From MnTg04 sp964568075 (GTDB taxonomy: Bacteria; Pseudomonadota; Gammaproteobacteria; Steroidobacterales; MnTg04), in assembly GCA_964568075.1 (NCBI GenBank), contig CAZMOM010000009.1:25355-89354 (forward strand): a stretch of 64,000 nucleotides of DNA, written 5' to 3'. Positions within the stretch are counted from its first letter, which is position 1; the number at the start of each line of letters is the position of its first letter. Shown here one piece after another: positions 43,157 to 51,606 of this stretch. Both the position numbers and the translations under genes were made by a program. The notes under the pieces were generated by a model. It ran no database searches. It had not been told where the DNA came from and saw only the letters and a list, made by a program, of their open reading frames with translations.

Positions 43157-43307
43157 CTAGCGGCTCCTGCTTGGCGGATTGTTCCCAGGCGGAGTCAAAA
43201 ACAGCACCGGGACGCCTGACATAATACGTGGACGGATATGCACCAAATGTGACGCGGTTCGCATTAATCCCCTTGCATGTTCCGGGCCACAAGGGCTAAT
43301 TAGTGGT

Positions 43308-43712
43308 TCAGCGCTGTGCCTCGACCAATTCCACACCCGAGCATTCGCGATTACCGCTTGCCAGCACGGCCTTTAGCCGATAACTCACCCCAGGTTCTGT
43401 TTTCACTTTTATTATGTATCGAGACAGGTTGTTCGATTTGCCGACACCACAGTCCACCAACAACTCGTGTTCACCGGGCAAAACCTTTGCACTGTATTCG
43501 AAAGAGCTCAGGCTTCTATCGTCGACCTTGCGCAGGTAAACATTGACGGGGCTGTTGAAACGCCATTTGTAGTCCCCCCAGATTGTCCCCGCCGGTTCAC
43601 CTGATTCTCCGTCACCTGCGGCCACAGGCAACGTACCGCAGGCACTGGTCAGCCAAGCCAGCACAACCAGCGATAAAATTTTTCCTGTGCGAGTCAACTG
43701 TGGGAGCGGCAT
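43308..43712 (-). CDS. Hypothetical lipoprotein
   Basis: A 134-residue protein with a lipobox ending in Cys25 (LAWLTSAC). The mature part is beta-rich (YKWRFNSPVNVYLRKVDDRSLSSFEYSAKVLPGEHELLVDCGVGKS) and has three cysteines. The VLPGEHELLVDC pattern is reminiscent of PEGA-like or transport-accessory domains, but I do not assign a family. It is followed on the same strand by no close partner. Confidence 0.68.
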   Translation of the reverse strand: MPLPQLTRTGKILSLVVLAWLTSACGTLPVAAGDGESGEPAGTIWGDYKWRFNSPVNVYLRKVDDRSLSSFEYSAKVLPGEHELLVDCGVGKSNNLSRYIIKVKTEPGVSYRLKAVLASGNRECSGVELVEAQR

Positions 43713-43869
43713 GTATCGACCGTATCAGTTTCGGGGAATCCTATCGGCGTCATAAGTTCGATGTCAGCAGTAATTTTTGTCGGCGAATACCAAGCGAGCT
43801 CTTGCTGGAATCGAGAGGCGACTCGACTGAAAGAGCCTGGAGCAAAATACATACTATAGGTCTTCGCAA

Positions 43870-44214
43870 TCAGAATGGTGTCCTGGGACAAGACTCGTTC
43901 ATCGCCATTGCAAACTCTCCGGCCGCCGCATATCGACCATAGTCACTATTTGACTCGATATACGCCGCAAACGCCTGGTGGAGCTGATCCATCGTGCGCT
44001 CTCTGACGCAGTCCAGAAGCCAGCGGCGGCCGCTCAAATTACTTCCCTGGGACATCAACAACAAGCCGTCAACCACACCGGCGATCCAGGCGCGCTGGTG
44101 ACCCGCATTCAGTTGCTGATAGTCGTCAACGGTGAGGTATGCGTCCGCGCAGAGTTGTGAAAACGGGCATAGAAAAAAGAAAAACAGAACTAATCTGCCA
44201 GCGAGTCCGGTCAC
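43870..44214 (-). CDS. Hypothetical exported protein
   Basis: A 114-residue protein with a clear signal peptide (LAGRLVLFFFFLCPFSQLCADA) and a helical mature domain with cysteines in LLDCVRERT and NESCPRTPF that could pair. The tryptophan-glycine pattern (AWIAGVVDGLLL) recalls the Rap1a/Tai-type helical fold, but the match is too weak to assign. It sits between the lipoprotein and the MerR gene on the same strand. Confidence 0.58.
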   Translation of the reverse strand: MTGLAGRLVLFFFFLCPFSQLCADAYLTVDDYQQLNAGHQRAWIAGVVDGLLLMSQGSNLSGRRWLLDCVRERTMDQLHQAFAAYIESNSDYGRYAAAGEFAMAMNESCPRTPF

Positions 44215-44283
44215 AGCGAAGTCCGGTCATTTCAGTGCGACTACTCTAGCAGAGCCGGCCGCCGCTGTCGGGGTCAAGGCGTC

Positions 44284-44682
44284 CTATTCGGGACCAGGGA
44301 TATTCGGGCAGGGCAGGCTACCGGAACAGCTGGACTGGTCCAGGCAGTCCCGGTTCATTTGCTGCAGTTCATCCGCCGCCAGGTGCAATTGATCAATTTT
44401 CTGCAATATCTCAGCGTGTTTATTTTCCAGAATTCGACTCACAGCGTGGCAATCATTCTGGCTCACTTCAAGCAAACCGGTGACTTCCCGCAGTGTAAAC
44501 CCAAGCGTTTTCAGACGCCGTATAAAAAGCAGCCGTTCCACCGTTTTTTCGGTATAAAAGCGAAAACCGCCACTCTTCGGTGGCTCCTTTACCAGTCCTA
44601 TGCGCTGGTAATAACGAATTGTTTCAACATTGATACCAACTTGGCGCGCTACAGTTCCAATCGTCGGCTGATTTCTGCTCAT
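44284..44682 (-). CDS. MerR-family metal-responsive regulator
   Basis: A 132-residue regulator with the MerR winged helix (TIGTVARQVGINVETIRYYQRIGLVKEPPKSGGFRFY) and a long dimerisation helix. Cysteines at 78 and 113 have exactly the 34-residue spacing of MerR Cys82 and Cys117. Further cysteines at 119 and 125 follow, whereas MerR has one at +9. This suggests a mercury-type or other soft-metal sensor with an altered binding loop. No mer, cop or zntA-type gene is adjacent, so its target is not in the window. Confidence 0.85.
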   Translation of the reverse strand: MSRNQPTIGTVARQVGINVETIRYYQRIGLVKEPPKSGGFRFYTEKTVERLLFIRRLKTLGFTLREVTGLLEVSQNDCHAVSRILENKHAEILQKIDQLHLAADELQQMNRDCLDQSSCSGSLPCPNIPGPE

Positions 44683-44767
44683 GGCACTCGGTTCCTTTCA
44701 CATCTCGACCAATTCTAACAAAGGGTACGAGCCGGCCGGATCGGAGAATCCCTGATTTTTTCGCAGC

Positions 44768-44794
44768 AAAAAAAAAGCGGCCCGAAGGCCGCTT
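44768..44794 (-). terminator. Rho-independent terminator of the nrdJ operon
   Basis: Read on the minus strand, an 8-base-pair perfect stem (AAGCGGCC / GGCCGCTT) with a TTCG tetraloop is followed by a run of nine T. It lies about 30 bases after the nrdJb stop and is a textbook intrinsic terminator for that operon. Confidence 0.93.
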
Positions 44795-44824
44795 AAAGTC
44801 AGACAGGCCGCATCCAGCAGCCCG

Positions 44825-45535
44825 TCAGCCGCACTTGGAATCCCCGCAATTAAGACAGGTCATGCACCCGTCCAGGCGTACGAGGGCGACCGTGTTGCAC
44901 TTGGCGCACAATTGGGCTCCCTCGGGAAATTCACTTTTTGCAAAAGCATCGGCTTGCTTGCTTTGCTCGATAAATTCTTCCCGTTTTTCCTCAATCATTT
45001 TCTTCTGATGTTCGTCCAGGTCCGTCTTGGCCAGCAAGCCGATCTTTTGCAAATGCCTTTCGATGACATGTCCGAGTTCCGCAATCACCGACGGCATATA
45101 TTTACCGCCCGGCAGCCAGTAACCACCACGCGGATCGAAAACCGCTTTCATTTCCTCGACCAGAAACGTTACATCTCCGCCTTTGCGAAAAACCGCCGAC
45201 ATCATTCGGGTCATCGCGACGATCCATTGGAAATGATCAAGATTTTTCGTGTTGATAAAAATTTCGAAGGGTCTGCGGCCTTCGTGTTCTGTTCCGGCAT
45301 TCAAAACGATGTCGTTTATGGTTACGTACATCGCATGATCCATGACCGGGCTTTTCAGCTTGTAAGTAGAGCCTTCCAGCGTTTCAGGCCGCTCAAGCTT
45401 TTCGTGCATACGCACGACTTTGGGTTTTGCTTCCTGCTTCCTCTCGGCACCTCCAGCCGCCCGGCCGCCGTCCTGCATATCGGCCTTAGCGACCCGATAG
45501 TTAACAATTTTCCCTTTAATTTGCACGGGTTTCAT
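44825..45535 (-). CDS. nrdJb: Class II ribonucleotide reductase, small C-terminal subunit NrdJb
   Basis: A 236-residue protein matching the second polypeptide of the split adenosylcobalamin reductase first known from Pseudomonas. It carries the end of the reductase fold (HAMYVTINDIVLNAGTEHEGRRPFEIFINTKN, MTRMMSAVFRKGGDVTFLVEEMKAV) and a C-terminal cysteine cluster (AQLCAKCNTVALVRLDGCMTCLNCGDSKCG) that likely binds zinc and delivers electrons to the active site. It is needed with NrdJa for activity. It starts 40 bases after a small ORF and ends at a strong terminator. Confidence 0.94.
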   Translation of the reverse strand: MKPVQIKGKIVNYRVAKADMQDGGRAAGGAERKQEAKPKVVRMHEKLERPETLEGSTYKLKSPVMDHAMYVTINDIVLNAGTEHEGRRPFEIFINTKNLDHFQWIVAMTRMMSAVFRKGGDVTFLVEEMKAVFDPRGGYWLPGGKYMPSVIAELGHVIERHLQKIGLLAKTDLDEHQKKMIEEKREEFIEQSKQADAFAKSEFPEGAQLCAKCNTVALVRLDGCMTCLNCGDSKCG

Positions 45536-45575
45536 TTATTCCTACTCCCAGGCCTGTGCGACAGGCCCACTCTCT

Positions 45576-45752
45576 CTAATTGTTCGGTTTGGGCAAGCCG
45601 CCAGCTACCTGCCGCTCAAGCCAGGAAGTTACGGGTATGTCCTGGTCGTCCTTAACCATCAGCCCGGCACAAAGCCAGTTCTGACGGCCCGCCCAATTTT
45701 CGTATGTCGCCTTTTCTTTCTGCTTTCTCCAATTGCGTAGATAGACGCCCAT
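45576..45752 (-). CDS. 58-residue protein between nrdJa and nrdJb
   Basis: A short ORF with a strong Shine-Dalgarno site (AGGAG seven bases before ATG 45752). The product (MGVYLRNWRKQKEKATYENW ... LVKP-like tail) is basic, tryptophan-rich and soluble, with a DDQDIPVTSWLERQV segment. It lies 123 bases after the nrdJa stop and 40 before nrdJb, so it is cotranscribed. I recognise no family. The frame extends upstream to 45869, but that part is not protein-like. The two nrdJ genes are directly adjacent in Pseudomonas, so this insertion is unusual. Confidence 0.55.
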   Translation of the reverse strand: MGVYLRNWRKQKEKATYENWAGRQNWLCAGLMVKDDQDIPVTSWLERQVAGGLPKPNN

Positions 45753-45875
45753 TTTTTCTCCTGATGCCCGGTCTGACTCTGTTCGTTGCTGCCTCGAAAA
45801 AGGAAGGGGACCGAAAAAACGCAAGCGGATTAACGATCCACCTTCTAGGTCAGGAGCACAAAATCTCAATGAATG

Positions 45876-48023
45876 TCAGAATTTCCCGTAATAGCCCTCT
45901 TTCAATGCATCGAAAAGATTGGCGGCGCTATGAATTTCGCCGTCGTACTCGATCTCTTCGTTGCCCTTCAACTCCATTTCCGATCCGTCTTCCAGAGTAA
46001 AAACATAGGTCGTGTTTTGCAGGTCTTTTTCCTTGACCAGCACTCCCTGGAAAGCCTCCGGATTGAAACGGAACGTCGTACAGCCCTTTAGTCCTTTCTC
46101 ATGGGCATAAACATAAATGTCCTTGAACTCCTCGTACGAAAAGTCTGTCGGCACATTCGCTGTTTTCGAAATTGATGAATCCACCCATTTCTGGGCTGCC
46201 GCCTGAATATCCACATGCTGGCACGGCGCAATATCCTCGGCCGTCGTGAAATAATCCGGCAATTTGTTTTCCGGGGTCTCCGCTGCGGCATCGGCGTTGG
46301 GATTCACCATTTCCCGATAGGCCAGCAACTCAAAAGAATAAACGTCTATTTTTTCTTTCGTCTTGCGTCCTTCCTTGACGACATTCCGAAAATAATGGTG
46401 TGCAAAAGTCGGTTCAATTCCATTACTCGCGTTATTAGCAAGCGACAGCGAAATAGTTCCCGTCGGGGCAATTGAGCTGTGGTGGGTAAAGCGACTGCCC
46501 ACTTCGGCCAGCTCTTCAACCAGTTCCGGAGCTACTTCCGCTATTTTCTGCATGTAACGGCTGTAACGTGCGTGCAATATCTTGCCGGGAATCTGGGCAC
46601 CGAGCTGCCAGCCATCGCGCTTCATTTTCGGTCGTTTGCGCAGCATTTCCGGCGTGACCGTGAAAACCTTGCTCATGACGGGTGCAGGACCCTTCTCTCG
46701 GCTCAACTCCAACGCAGTCTCCCAACCAGCCAGAGCCAATTCCCTGGCAACATTCTCCGTGAAATCCACTGATTTCTCGTCGCCGTACCGCATGCCCATC
46801 ATCGTCATCGTCGATCCAAGACCAAGAAACCCCATGCCGTGTCGACGCTTGTTCATAATTTCGTCACGCTGTTTGCCAAGTGGCAAGCCATTGATTTCTA
46901 CAACATTATCGAGCATTCGGGTGAATACCTTGACGACGCGGCGATATTCATCCCAGTCAAAGCCTGCATTGGGTGTGAACGGGTCGTTTACAAATCGCGT
47001 CAGATTGACTGAGCCAAGCAGACAAGAACCATAGGGAGGCAGCGGCTGTTCGCCGCAGGGATTAGTCGCCCGAATATTTTCCGTCCACCAGTTGTTGTTC
47101 AGTTCATTGACCCGGTCAATGAGAATGAACCCCGGCTCCGCGAAGTCGTATGTGGAGCTCATAATAACGTCCCACACACGTTGCGCCGGAATGGTTTTAT
47201 AAATCAGGCAGGCAACCAGGCCATCATCGTTACGGACAAAATCGCCTTCGCCGGGCCATTCTCGCCAGATATATTTGCTACTGTCCTGTAAATCAAGATT
47301 TTCTTTAACCGCTTCCCGCCTGCTCACGGGAAATGCGAGATGCCACGGCTTGTCTTCCCGGACAGCCTGCATGAATTCATCTGTGATCAGCAGCGATAAA
47401 TTAAACTGGCGGAGACGCCCGGCTTCACGTTTGGCGCGAATAAAGTCGAGTACGTCAGGATGGCCAATATCGAACGTGCCCATTTGTGCGCCCCGCCTTC
47501 CGCCGGCAGAGGACACCGTGAAACACATCTTGTCATAGACGTCCATGAAGGAAAGCGGCCCTGACGTATAGGCTCCTGCGCCAGACACATAAGCTCCGCG
47601 CGGTCTCAACGTCGAAAACTCATAACCGATGCCGCAACCGGCCTTCAGCGTCATGCCGGCTTCTTTTACCTTATCCAGTATTTCGGACATCGAGTCATTA
47701 ATGGTTCCGGACACAGTGCAATTAATAGTCGAGGTGGCCGGCTTGTGCTCTATCGCACCGGCGTTGGAGATGATGCGTCCAGCCGGTATGGCGCCCTTGC
47801 GTAACGCCCAGATAAACCTTTCGGCCCAGTATTCCTGTTTTTCCGGAACCTCAACAGCGGCGAGCGCCCCAGCCACCCGCTGATAGGTATCGTCCAACTC
47901 CTGGTCGAGGATTGTGCCGTCTTTCGTTTTGAGCCTGTATTTGGTATCCCAAATATCCAGAGAGGCTGTCTGAAAAGTAATCTCACCCACGTCCCTTGGA
48001 TCGATTTTTCTCGCTGTTTTCAT
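45876..48023 (-). CDS. nrdJa: Adenosylcobalamin-dependent ribonucleotide reductase, large subunit NrdJa
   Basis: A 715-residue catalytic subunit, counted from ATG 48023 (MKTARKIDPRDVGEITFQ), which matches the usual N-terminus; 45 further codons upstream are open but not family-like. It reduces ribonucleotides to deoxyribonucleotides using a cobalamin-derived radical. Signatures are PAGRIISNAGAIEHKPATSTINCTVSGTI, LKAGCGIGYEFSTLRPRGA, NATNPCGEQPL-type loop (IRATNPCGEQPLPPYGSCLLGSVNL) and SIAPTGTISL. It does not need oxygen or iron. Cofactor supply could come from the genes at 1-2.8 kb. Two NrdR-like boxes lie upstream. Confidence 0.96.
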   Translation of the reverse strand: MKTARKIDPRDVGEITFQTASLDIWDTKYRLKTKDGTILDQELDDTYQRVAGALAAVEVPEKQEYWAERFIWALRKGAIPAGRIISNAGAIEHKPATSTINCTVSGTINDSMSEILDKVKEAGMTLKAGCGIGYEFSTLRPRGAYVSGAGAYTSGPLSFMDVYDKMCFTVSSAGGRRGAQMGTFDIGHPDVLDFIRAKREAGRLRQFNLSLLITDEFMQAVREDKPWHLAFPVSRREAVKENLDLQDSSKYIWREWPGEGDFVRNDDGLVACLIYKTIPAQRVWDVIMSSTYDFAEPGFILIDRVNELNNNWWTENIRATNPCGEQPLPPYGSCLLGSVNLTRFVNDPFTPNAGFDWDEYRRVVKVFTRMLDNVVEINGLPLGKQRDEIMNKRRHGMGFLGLGSTMTMMGMRYGDEKSVDFTENVARELALAGWETALELSREKGPAPVMSKVFTVTPEMLRKRPKMKRDGWQLGAQIPGKILHARYSRYMQKIAEVAPELVEELAEVGSRFTHHSSIAPTGTISLSLANNASNGIEPTFAHHYFRNVVKEGRKTKEKIDVYSFELLAYREMVNPNADAAAETPENKLPDYFTTAEDIAPCQHVDIQAAAQKWVDSSISKTANVPTDFSYEEFKDIYVYAHEKGLKGCTTFRFNPEAFQGVLVKEKDLQNTTYVFTLEDGSEMELKGNEEIEYDGEIHSAANLFDALKEGYYGKF

Positions 48024-48166
48024 AGCCCGGTCTTGAGTCCCCTTTACATGCGATGACAGGCATCGCTTTTTGATTTTTGCCGCTCTGTAGTCCATTACTT
48101 TTGGGCTGGCGGTTGTTTTTCCCGGTTCCTGACTGATTTTTGGCAAAATTGCTGGCAATCAGGAAA

Positions 48167-48182
48167 ACACAATATGTAGTGC
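48167..48182. promoter_or_regulatory. NrdR box, nrdJa-proximal
   Basis: ACACAATATGTAGTGC differs from the palindromic NrdR consensus (ACACWATATATWGTGT) at two of 16 positions. It lies about 145 bases upstream of the nrdJa ATG. NrdR represses ribonucleotide reductase operons in response to dATP. A degenerate partner (CATATATT core) starts about 34 bases further upstream. Confidence 0.65.
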
Positions 48183-48331
48183 CGGGAAAGAAAGATTATG
48201 CCGTCATATATTCCCTGTCAAGGTATTTTTATAGTAGGAAAACTCTTTAAGTCTCAAAGGTTTATAGTGTAAATATCAATTTCTCTATTAAATTCAGTTG
48301 ACTGGGTGGACAAACGGCTCAAATTGCTGCA

Positions 48332-48347
48332 CCACAAGATATTGTGT
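48332..48347. promoter_or_regulatory. Second NrdR-like box
   Basis: CCACAAGATATTGTGT matches 14 of 16 positions of the NrdR consensus and has a full right half. It is 165 bases from the first box, further than the roughly 31-base spacing of usual NrdR pairs, and about 130 bases before the hsp20 start. It may act with the first box by looping, or be fortuitous. Confidence 0.5.
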
Positions 48348-48365
48348 TCACCGGATGCTGACAAC

Positions 48366-48374
48366 TTATTCACA
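48366..48374 (+). promoter_or_regulatory. DnaA box
   Basis: TTATTCACA is a full match to TTATNCACA. Single boxes arise by chance, but DnaA control of nrd promoters is known in E. coli, and this one sits in the nrdJ upstream region beside NrdR-like boxes. Confidence 0.35.
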
Positions 48375-48413
48375 GCCCGCCCACAGGCTTATCCCCGCTG
48401 CGACTACTCCCGA

Positions 48414-48441
48414 CTTGAAATTCACGGAACTGGCCATAAAT
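48414..48441 (+). promoter_or_regulatory. Sigma-32 (heat-shock) promoter of hsp20
   Basis: CTTGAAA at 48414 and CCATAAAT at 48434 with a 13-base spacer fit the sigma-32 pattern (CTTGAAA, CCCCATNT). The start site would fall about 35 bases before the hsp20 ATG, which has a GGAGG site. The adjacent small heat-shock gene supports it. Confidence 0.55.
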
Positions 48442-48480
48442 CACAGTCAGGAATTTAGTGATTAATTTGGAGGTTTTGAG

Positions 48481-48915
48481 ATGAACTTGATTCGCTATCA
48501 GCCGTGGGGCCTGATGAACGGGCTGCACCACGACCTGGACCGATTACTGGAACGGCAATGTGACGACGCTCGGGCGACGATTTGCGACTGGTCGCCCACC
48601 ACAGACATCAGGGAAGAAGACGACCGGTTTGTTTTGCGGGCCGACGTTCCTGGTGTCGATCCCAAAGACATTGAAATTACGATGGAAAAAGGCGTTTTGA
48701 CGGTTCGAGGCGTAAGATCTGCAGAAAAGGAAATTGAGAAACAGTCTTATCTGCGTGTGGAACGCACGACCGGCAGTTTTTGCCGGCGATTCAATCTGCC
48801 AGATACCGCTGACTCGGACAATATAACGGCCAAAAGCACGCTGGGGGTGCTTGAAGTTGTTATTCCAAAGCATGCGGAGATTCAGCCGAGGCGTATCGAT
48901 ATCCAGGTCGACTAA
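48481..48915 (+). CDS. Small heat-shock protein, Hsp20/IbpA family
   Basis: A 144-residue ATP-independent holdase. The alpha-crystallin domain covers about residues 37-135: DIREEDDRFVLRADVPGVDPKDIEITMEKGVLTVRG, SYLRVERTTGSFCRRFNLP, and the LGVLEVVIPK motif. N-terminus MNLIRYQPWGLMNGLHHDLDRLLE is typical of class A proteobacterial Hsp20. A GGAGG site and sigma-32-like promoter precede it. It binds unfolding proteins during heat or other stress; the next gene is a quality-control protease. Confidence 0.94.
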   Translation: MNLIRYQPWGLMNGLHHDLDRLLERQCDDARATICDWSPTTDIREEDDRFVLRADVPGVDPKDIEITMEKGVLTVRGVRSAEKEIEKQSYLRVERTTGSFCRRFNLPDTADSDNITAKSTLGVLEVVIPKHAEIQPRRIDIQVD

Positions 48916-49041
48916 CAGCTGGAACTTAAGCAGGCAGGGAAATCCGGCGGAACTTTTTACCGGTTTTCCCTGTCCGCATTTTGCAGCTGTACAATAAACG
49001 GACTCCGGGAATCCCGGTGCCACATAAATTTTGGAGTATCC

Positions 49042-50403
49042 ATGAGAAGCAATAGAAATATTCTGGTCCTGGCATTCATTTCCATACTGATTGCCTTGCC
49101 TGCCGGCGCGACGATTTTTCCAACCAACGACGAGGACGGCACACCAACGCTCGCGCCGCTGATTGAAAGTGCTTCGCCTGCCGTCGTCAATATCGCGACG
49201 ACCGGGATAGTTGAATCGACCGGCAGACGCTACAATCCGTTTGGGAACGATCCGTTCTTCCGCCGCTTTTTCCCCAATGTGCCATCTCAACCGCGCCGTT
49301 TCCAGAGCGCCGGTTCCGGTGTCATCGTTGATGCGGATAACGGTTACATCATTACTAATCACCACGTCGTTGAGCACGCCGATGAAATCACCGTTACGAT
49401 GTTTGACGACAGAACCCTGAAGGCGACCGTCGTAGGAAAGGATCCCGGATCCGACCTGGCAGTCCTGAAAGTGGATGCAAACAACCTCAAGGAAATTCCG
49501 CTGGCCGACTCGAACAAAGCGCGGGTCGGAGATTTTGTCGTTGCGATCGGCAATCCATTTGGTCTGCAACACACCGTGACGTCGGGCATCATCAGCGCGC
49601 TGGGCCGGCACGGTATTAATCCTGACGGCTATGAAGACTTCATCCAGACGGATGCCTCGATCAACCCGGGTAATTCCGGTGGCGCGTTGATAAATCTGAA
49701 GGGCGAATTGGTGGGCATTAACAGCGCCATCATTTCCGGTGGTGGCGGCAACATCGGTATTGGTTTTGCTATTCCGTCCAATATGGTCAGGTCGGTCATG
49801 AGCCAGATCATCGAGTTTGGCGAGGTGCGGCGCGGCTTGCTTGGCGTGCAAATCTATTCGCTGACTCCGGCGATCGCAAAGGAAATAGACAAGGAGAGTA
49901 CGGCGGGAGCGCTGGTTTCGCAGGTCGGAGAAGGGTCGGCCGCTGCCGAGGCCGGGATCGAGCCCGGTGATATTATCGTGGAAGTTGACGGCGAAATCGT
50001 TAAGGACTCCGCCAATCTACGCAATATCATCGGCATGAAGCCGATCGGCGAGGACGTAAAAATTGGCATCTGGCGCGATGGCAAAACGTCGACGCTGATC
50101 GCCAGACTGGGTGAACAGGTCCAGCACGATCCAGTCGACGGTGCGGACATTCACGCCGGGCTCGACGGTGCCAGCCTGGTGAGCACAGACATGGGCAGCA
50201 ACCCCGAGGGCGTTCTGATTGCTGGCGTCGAGCCAAACAGCCCCGCTGCACAAAGAGGTTTGCGAAACAACGACATCATCACGGAGGTCAATCGTCGTAA
50301 GGTCGAGGATATCGACCAATTCCGCAACCGGGCTGAAGGTGCAGAGGCTTTGCTGCTGACGATTAGAAGAGGCAGCAACCGTTTGCTGATACCGATTCAG
50401 TAA
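49042..50403 (+). CDS. degQ: Do-family periplasmic serine protease (DegQ/MucD-like)
   Basis: A 453-residue exported trypsin-like protease. Signal peptide MRSNRNILVLAFISILIALPAGA; catalytic triad His108 (ITNHHVVEH), Asp138 (GSDLAVLKV) and Ser212 (INPGNSGGALINL); two C-terminal PDZ domains (about 255-345 and 370-450: LLGVQIYSLTPAIAKEID, GVLIAGVEPNSPAAQRGLRNNDII). It degrades or refolds misfolded envelope proteins. The short loop LA and absence of the long Q-linker fit DegQ or MucD better than DegP. Follows hsp20 in the same direction after 126 bases and ends at an intrinsic terminator. Confidence 0.94.
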   Translation: MRSNRNILVLAFISILIALPAGATIFPTNDEDGTPTLAPLIESASPAVVNIATTGIVESTGRRYNPFGNDPFFRRFFPNVPSQPRRFQSAGSGVIVDADNGYIITNHHVVEHADEITVTMFDDRTLKATVVGKDPGSDLAVLKVDANNLKEIPLADSNKARVGDFVVAIGNPFGLQHTVTSGIISALGRHGINPDGYEDFIQTDASINPGNSGGALINLKGELVGINSAIISGGGGNIGIGFAIPSNMVRSVMSQIIEFGEVRRGLLGVQIYSLTPAIAKEIDKESTAGALVSQVGEGSAAAEAGIEPGDIIVEVDGEIVKDSANLRNIIGMKPIGEDVKIGIWRDGKTSTLIARLGEQVQHDPVDGADIHAGLDGASLVSTDMGSNPEGVLIAGVEPNSPAAQRGLRNNDIITEVNRRKVEDIDQFRNRAEGAEALLLTIRRGSNRLLIPIQ

Positions 50404-50424
50404 CGGGACCGAAAAGAAAACAAG

Positions 50425-50450
50425 AGCCCGGCAGATACCGGGCTTTCGTT
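50425..50450 (+). terminator. Intrinsic terminator after the Do protease
   Basis: AGCCCGG and CCGGGCT pair with a 6-base loop (50425-50444), followed by TTTCGTT. It starts 21 bases after the protease stop. The T-tract is short, so strength is moderate. Confidence 0.75.
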
Positions 50451-50646
50451 GATTGGCCCTTTTGAAAAACGTTAAAACAAAAGTATCCGCAACCCGACCG
50501 CCAGCAGCAGAAACACCAGCGTACTTCTCACCGCGATCCCGGGCAATCGCTCGCTGCTTCGATCATCTTGGCGGGCGACGCACTGGTCTGTTGCGGGAAC
50601 CTCCTGTTGCGGTATTGTTAGCGGTATGCCGGAATGACGAGAGGGT

Positions 50647-51606
50647 ATGAGTAATTCAGCGATCTGTGTTTTGGGAGGCACCGGTTTTGTCGGCCACAGT
50701 CTGATAGCCCGTCTGGCAACGGGTCGCCAACAGTTGCGCGTCGCGACCAGGTACCGCGAGGATCATCGCGACCTTCTGGTGAACCCGAACCTGGAACTCA
50801 TTAAATGCGATGTCCACAACCCGAGAACGCTGGACATGCTTGTTAACGGTTGCAGCACAGTCATCAATCTGGTCGGGATTCTTAACGAAAGCGGCCATGA
50901 CGGCAAAGGTTTTTACCGGGCACATTCTGAATTGACCGACAGTGTGGTCGCCGCGTGCGTCAGAAACAAAGTGTCTCGGCTTGTCTATTTGAGTGCGCTG
51001 AATGCCGACAGCGAAAAAGGTCCAAGCCATTACCTGAGAAGCAAGGGCGAGGCCGAGAAAATCATCCGCCGTGCCGGTGCGGATCTGGTCTTCAACATCT
51101 TGCAGCCTTCGGTCATTTTCGGCCCAAACGATTCCTTCACCAATCGCTTTGCCAGGTTATTAGCGGTTCTGCCGGTTTTCCCGCTGGCGATGCCCAGAAC
51201 CCGTATGGCGCCGGTCTATGTCGAAGACGTGGTCAGCACCATCATGCGTTGTCTCGGAGATCAGAAATTGAACGGCAAGACCTTGCAGTTGGGTGGCCCG
51301 CAGGTTTATTCGTTGAAAGAGATTGTGCAGTTAATCGCGAAATCCATGGGCCGCAGGCGGCTGGTCATCGGCTTGCCGGACGGACTCTCCCGAATTCAGG
51401 CATCGGTACTGGAGTACCTGCCGGGAAAACCTTTCTCACGCGATAATTTCCAGTCGTTACAGGCGCACAGCATCTGCACCGATGACAGCTTCGCCCGGCT
51501 GGGAATAAAACCGGATTCCTTCGCCCGGCTAATCCCGCGGTGGCTGGCGCCGGCGGCAAACATCGACCGGCTCGATATCACGCGGCAGCGCGCCGGACGT
51601 CATTAG
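50647..51606 (+). CDS. NDUFA9-like NAD(P)-binding protein
   Basis: A 319-residue atypical SDR like the complex I accessory subunit NDUFA9. It has the N-terminal dinucleotide loop VLGGTGFVGHSLIARL, VINLVGILNESGHDGKGFYRAH, LVYLSALNADSEKGPSHYLRSKGEAEKIIR, and the C-terminal region with LGGPQVYSLKEIVQLIAKSMGRRR. The catalytic YxxxK is present as a Tyr-x3-Lys (SHYLRSKGEAE). No complex I genes are adjacent. Bacterial homologues are of unknown role. Converges with the next gene, overlapping by four bases at the ends. Confidence 0.86.
   Translation: MSNSAICVLGGTGFVGHSLIARLATGRQQLRVATRYREDHRDLLVNPNLELIKCDVHNPRTLDMLVNGCSTVINLVGILNESGHDGKGFYRAHSELTDSVVAACVRNKVSRLVYLSALNADSEKGPSHYLRSKGEAEKIIRRAGADLVFNILQPSVIFGPNDSFTNRFARLLAVLPVFPLAMPRTRMAPVYVEDVVSTIMRCLGDQKLNGKTLQLGGPQVYSLKEIVQLIAKSMGRRRLVIGLPDGLSRIQASVLEYLPGKPFSRDNFQSLQAHSICTDDSFARLGIKPDSFARLIPRWLAPAANIDRLDITRQRAGRH

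Larger units (their letters stand above)
48024..48480. other. Regulatory intergenic region between nrdJa and hsp20
   Basis: This 457-base non-coding stretch contains an AT-rich core (about 48200-48300), two NrdR-like boxes, a right-half NrdR-like site (TATAGTGT at 48263-48270), one DnaA-box match and a sigma-32-like promoter near the hsp20 gene. Both flanking genes are divergent, so it should hold both promoters. No other gene is seen. Confidence 0.7.

Noticed and set aside
48544..49851. 435-codon minus-strand frame across hsp20 and the Do protease
   Set aside because: Crosses two recognised genes and their intergenic gap in antisense; no family pattern.
50472..50681. 69-codon minus-strand frame with a hydrophobic C-terminus between the Do protease and NDUFA9-like genes
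   Set aside because: Overlaps the start of the NDUFA9-like gene and lacks a clear ribosome site. The last 17 residues could be a membrane span, so a shorter protein is possible but not supported.
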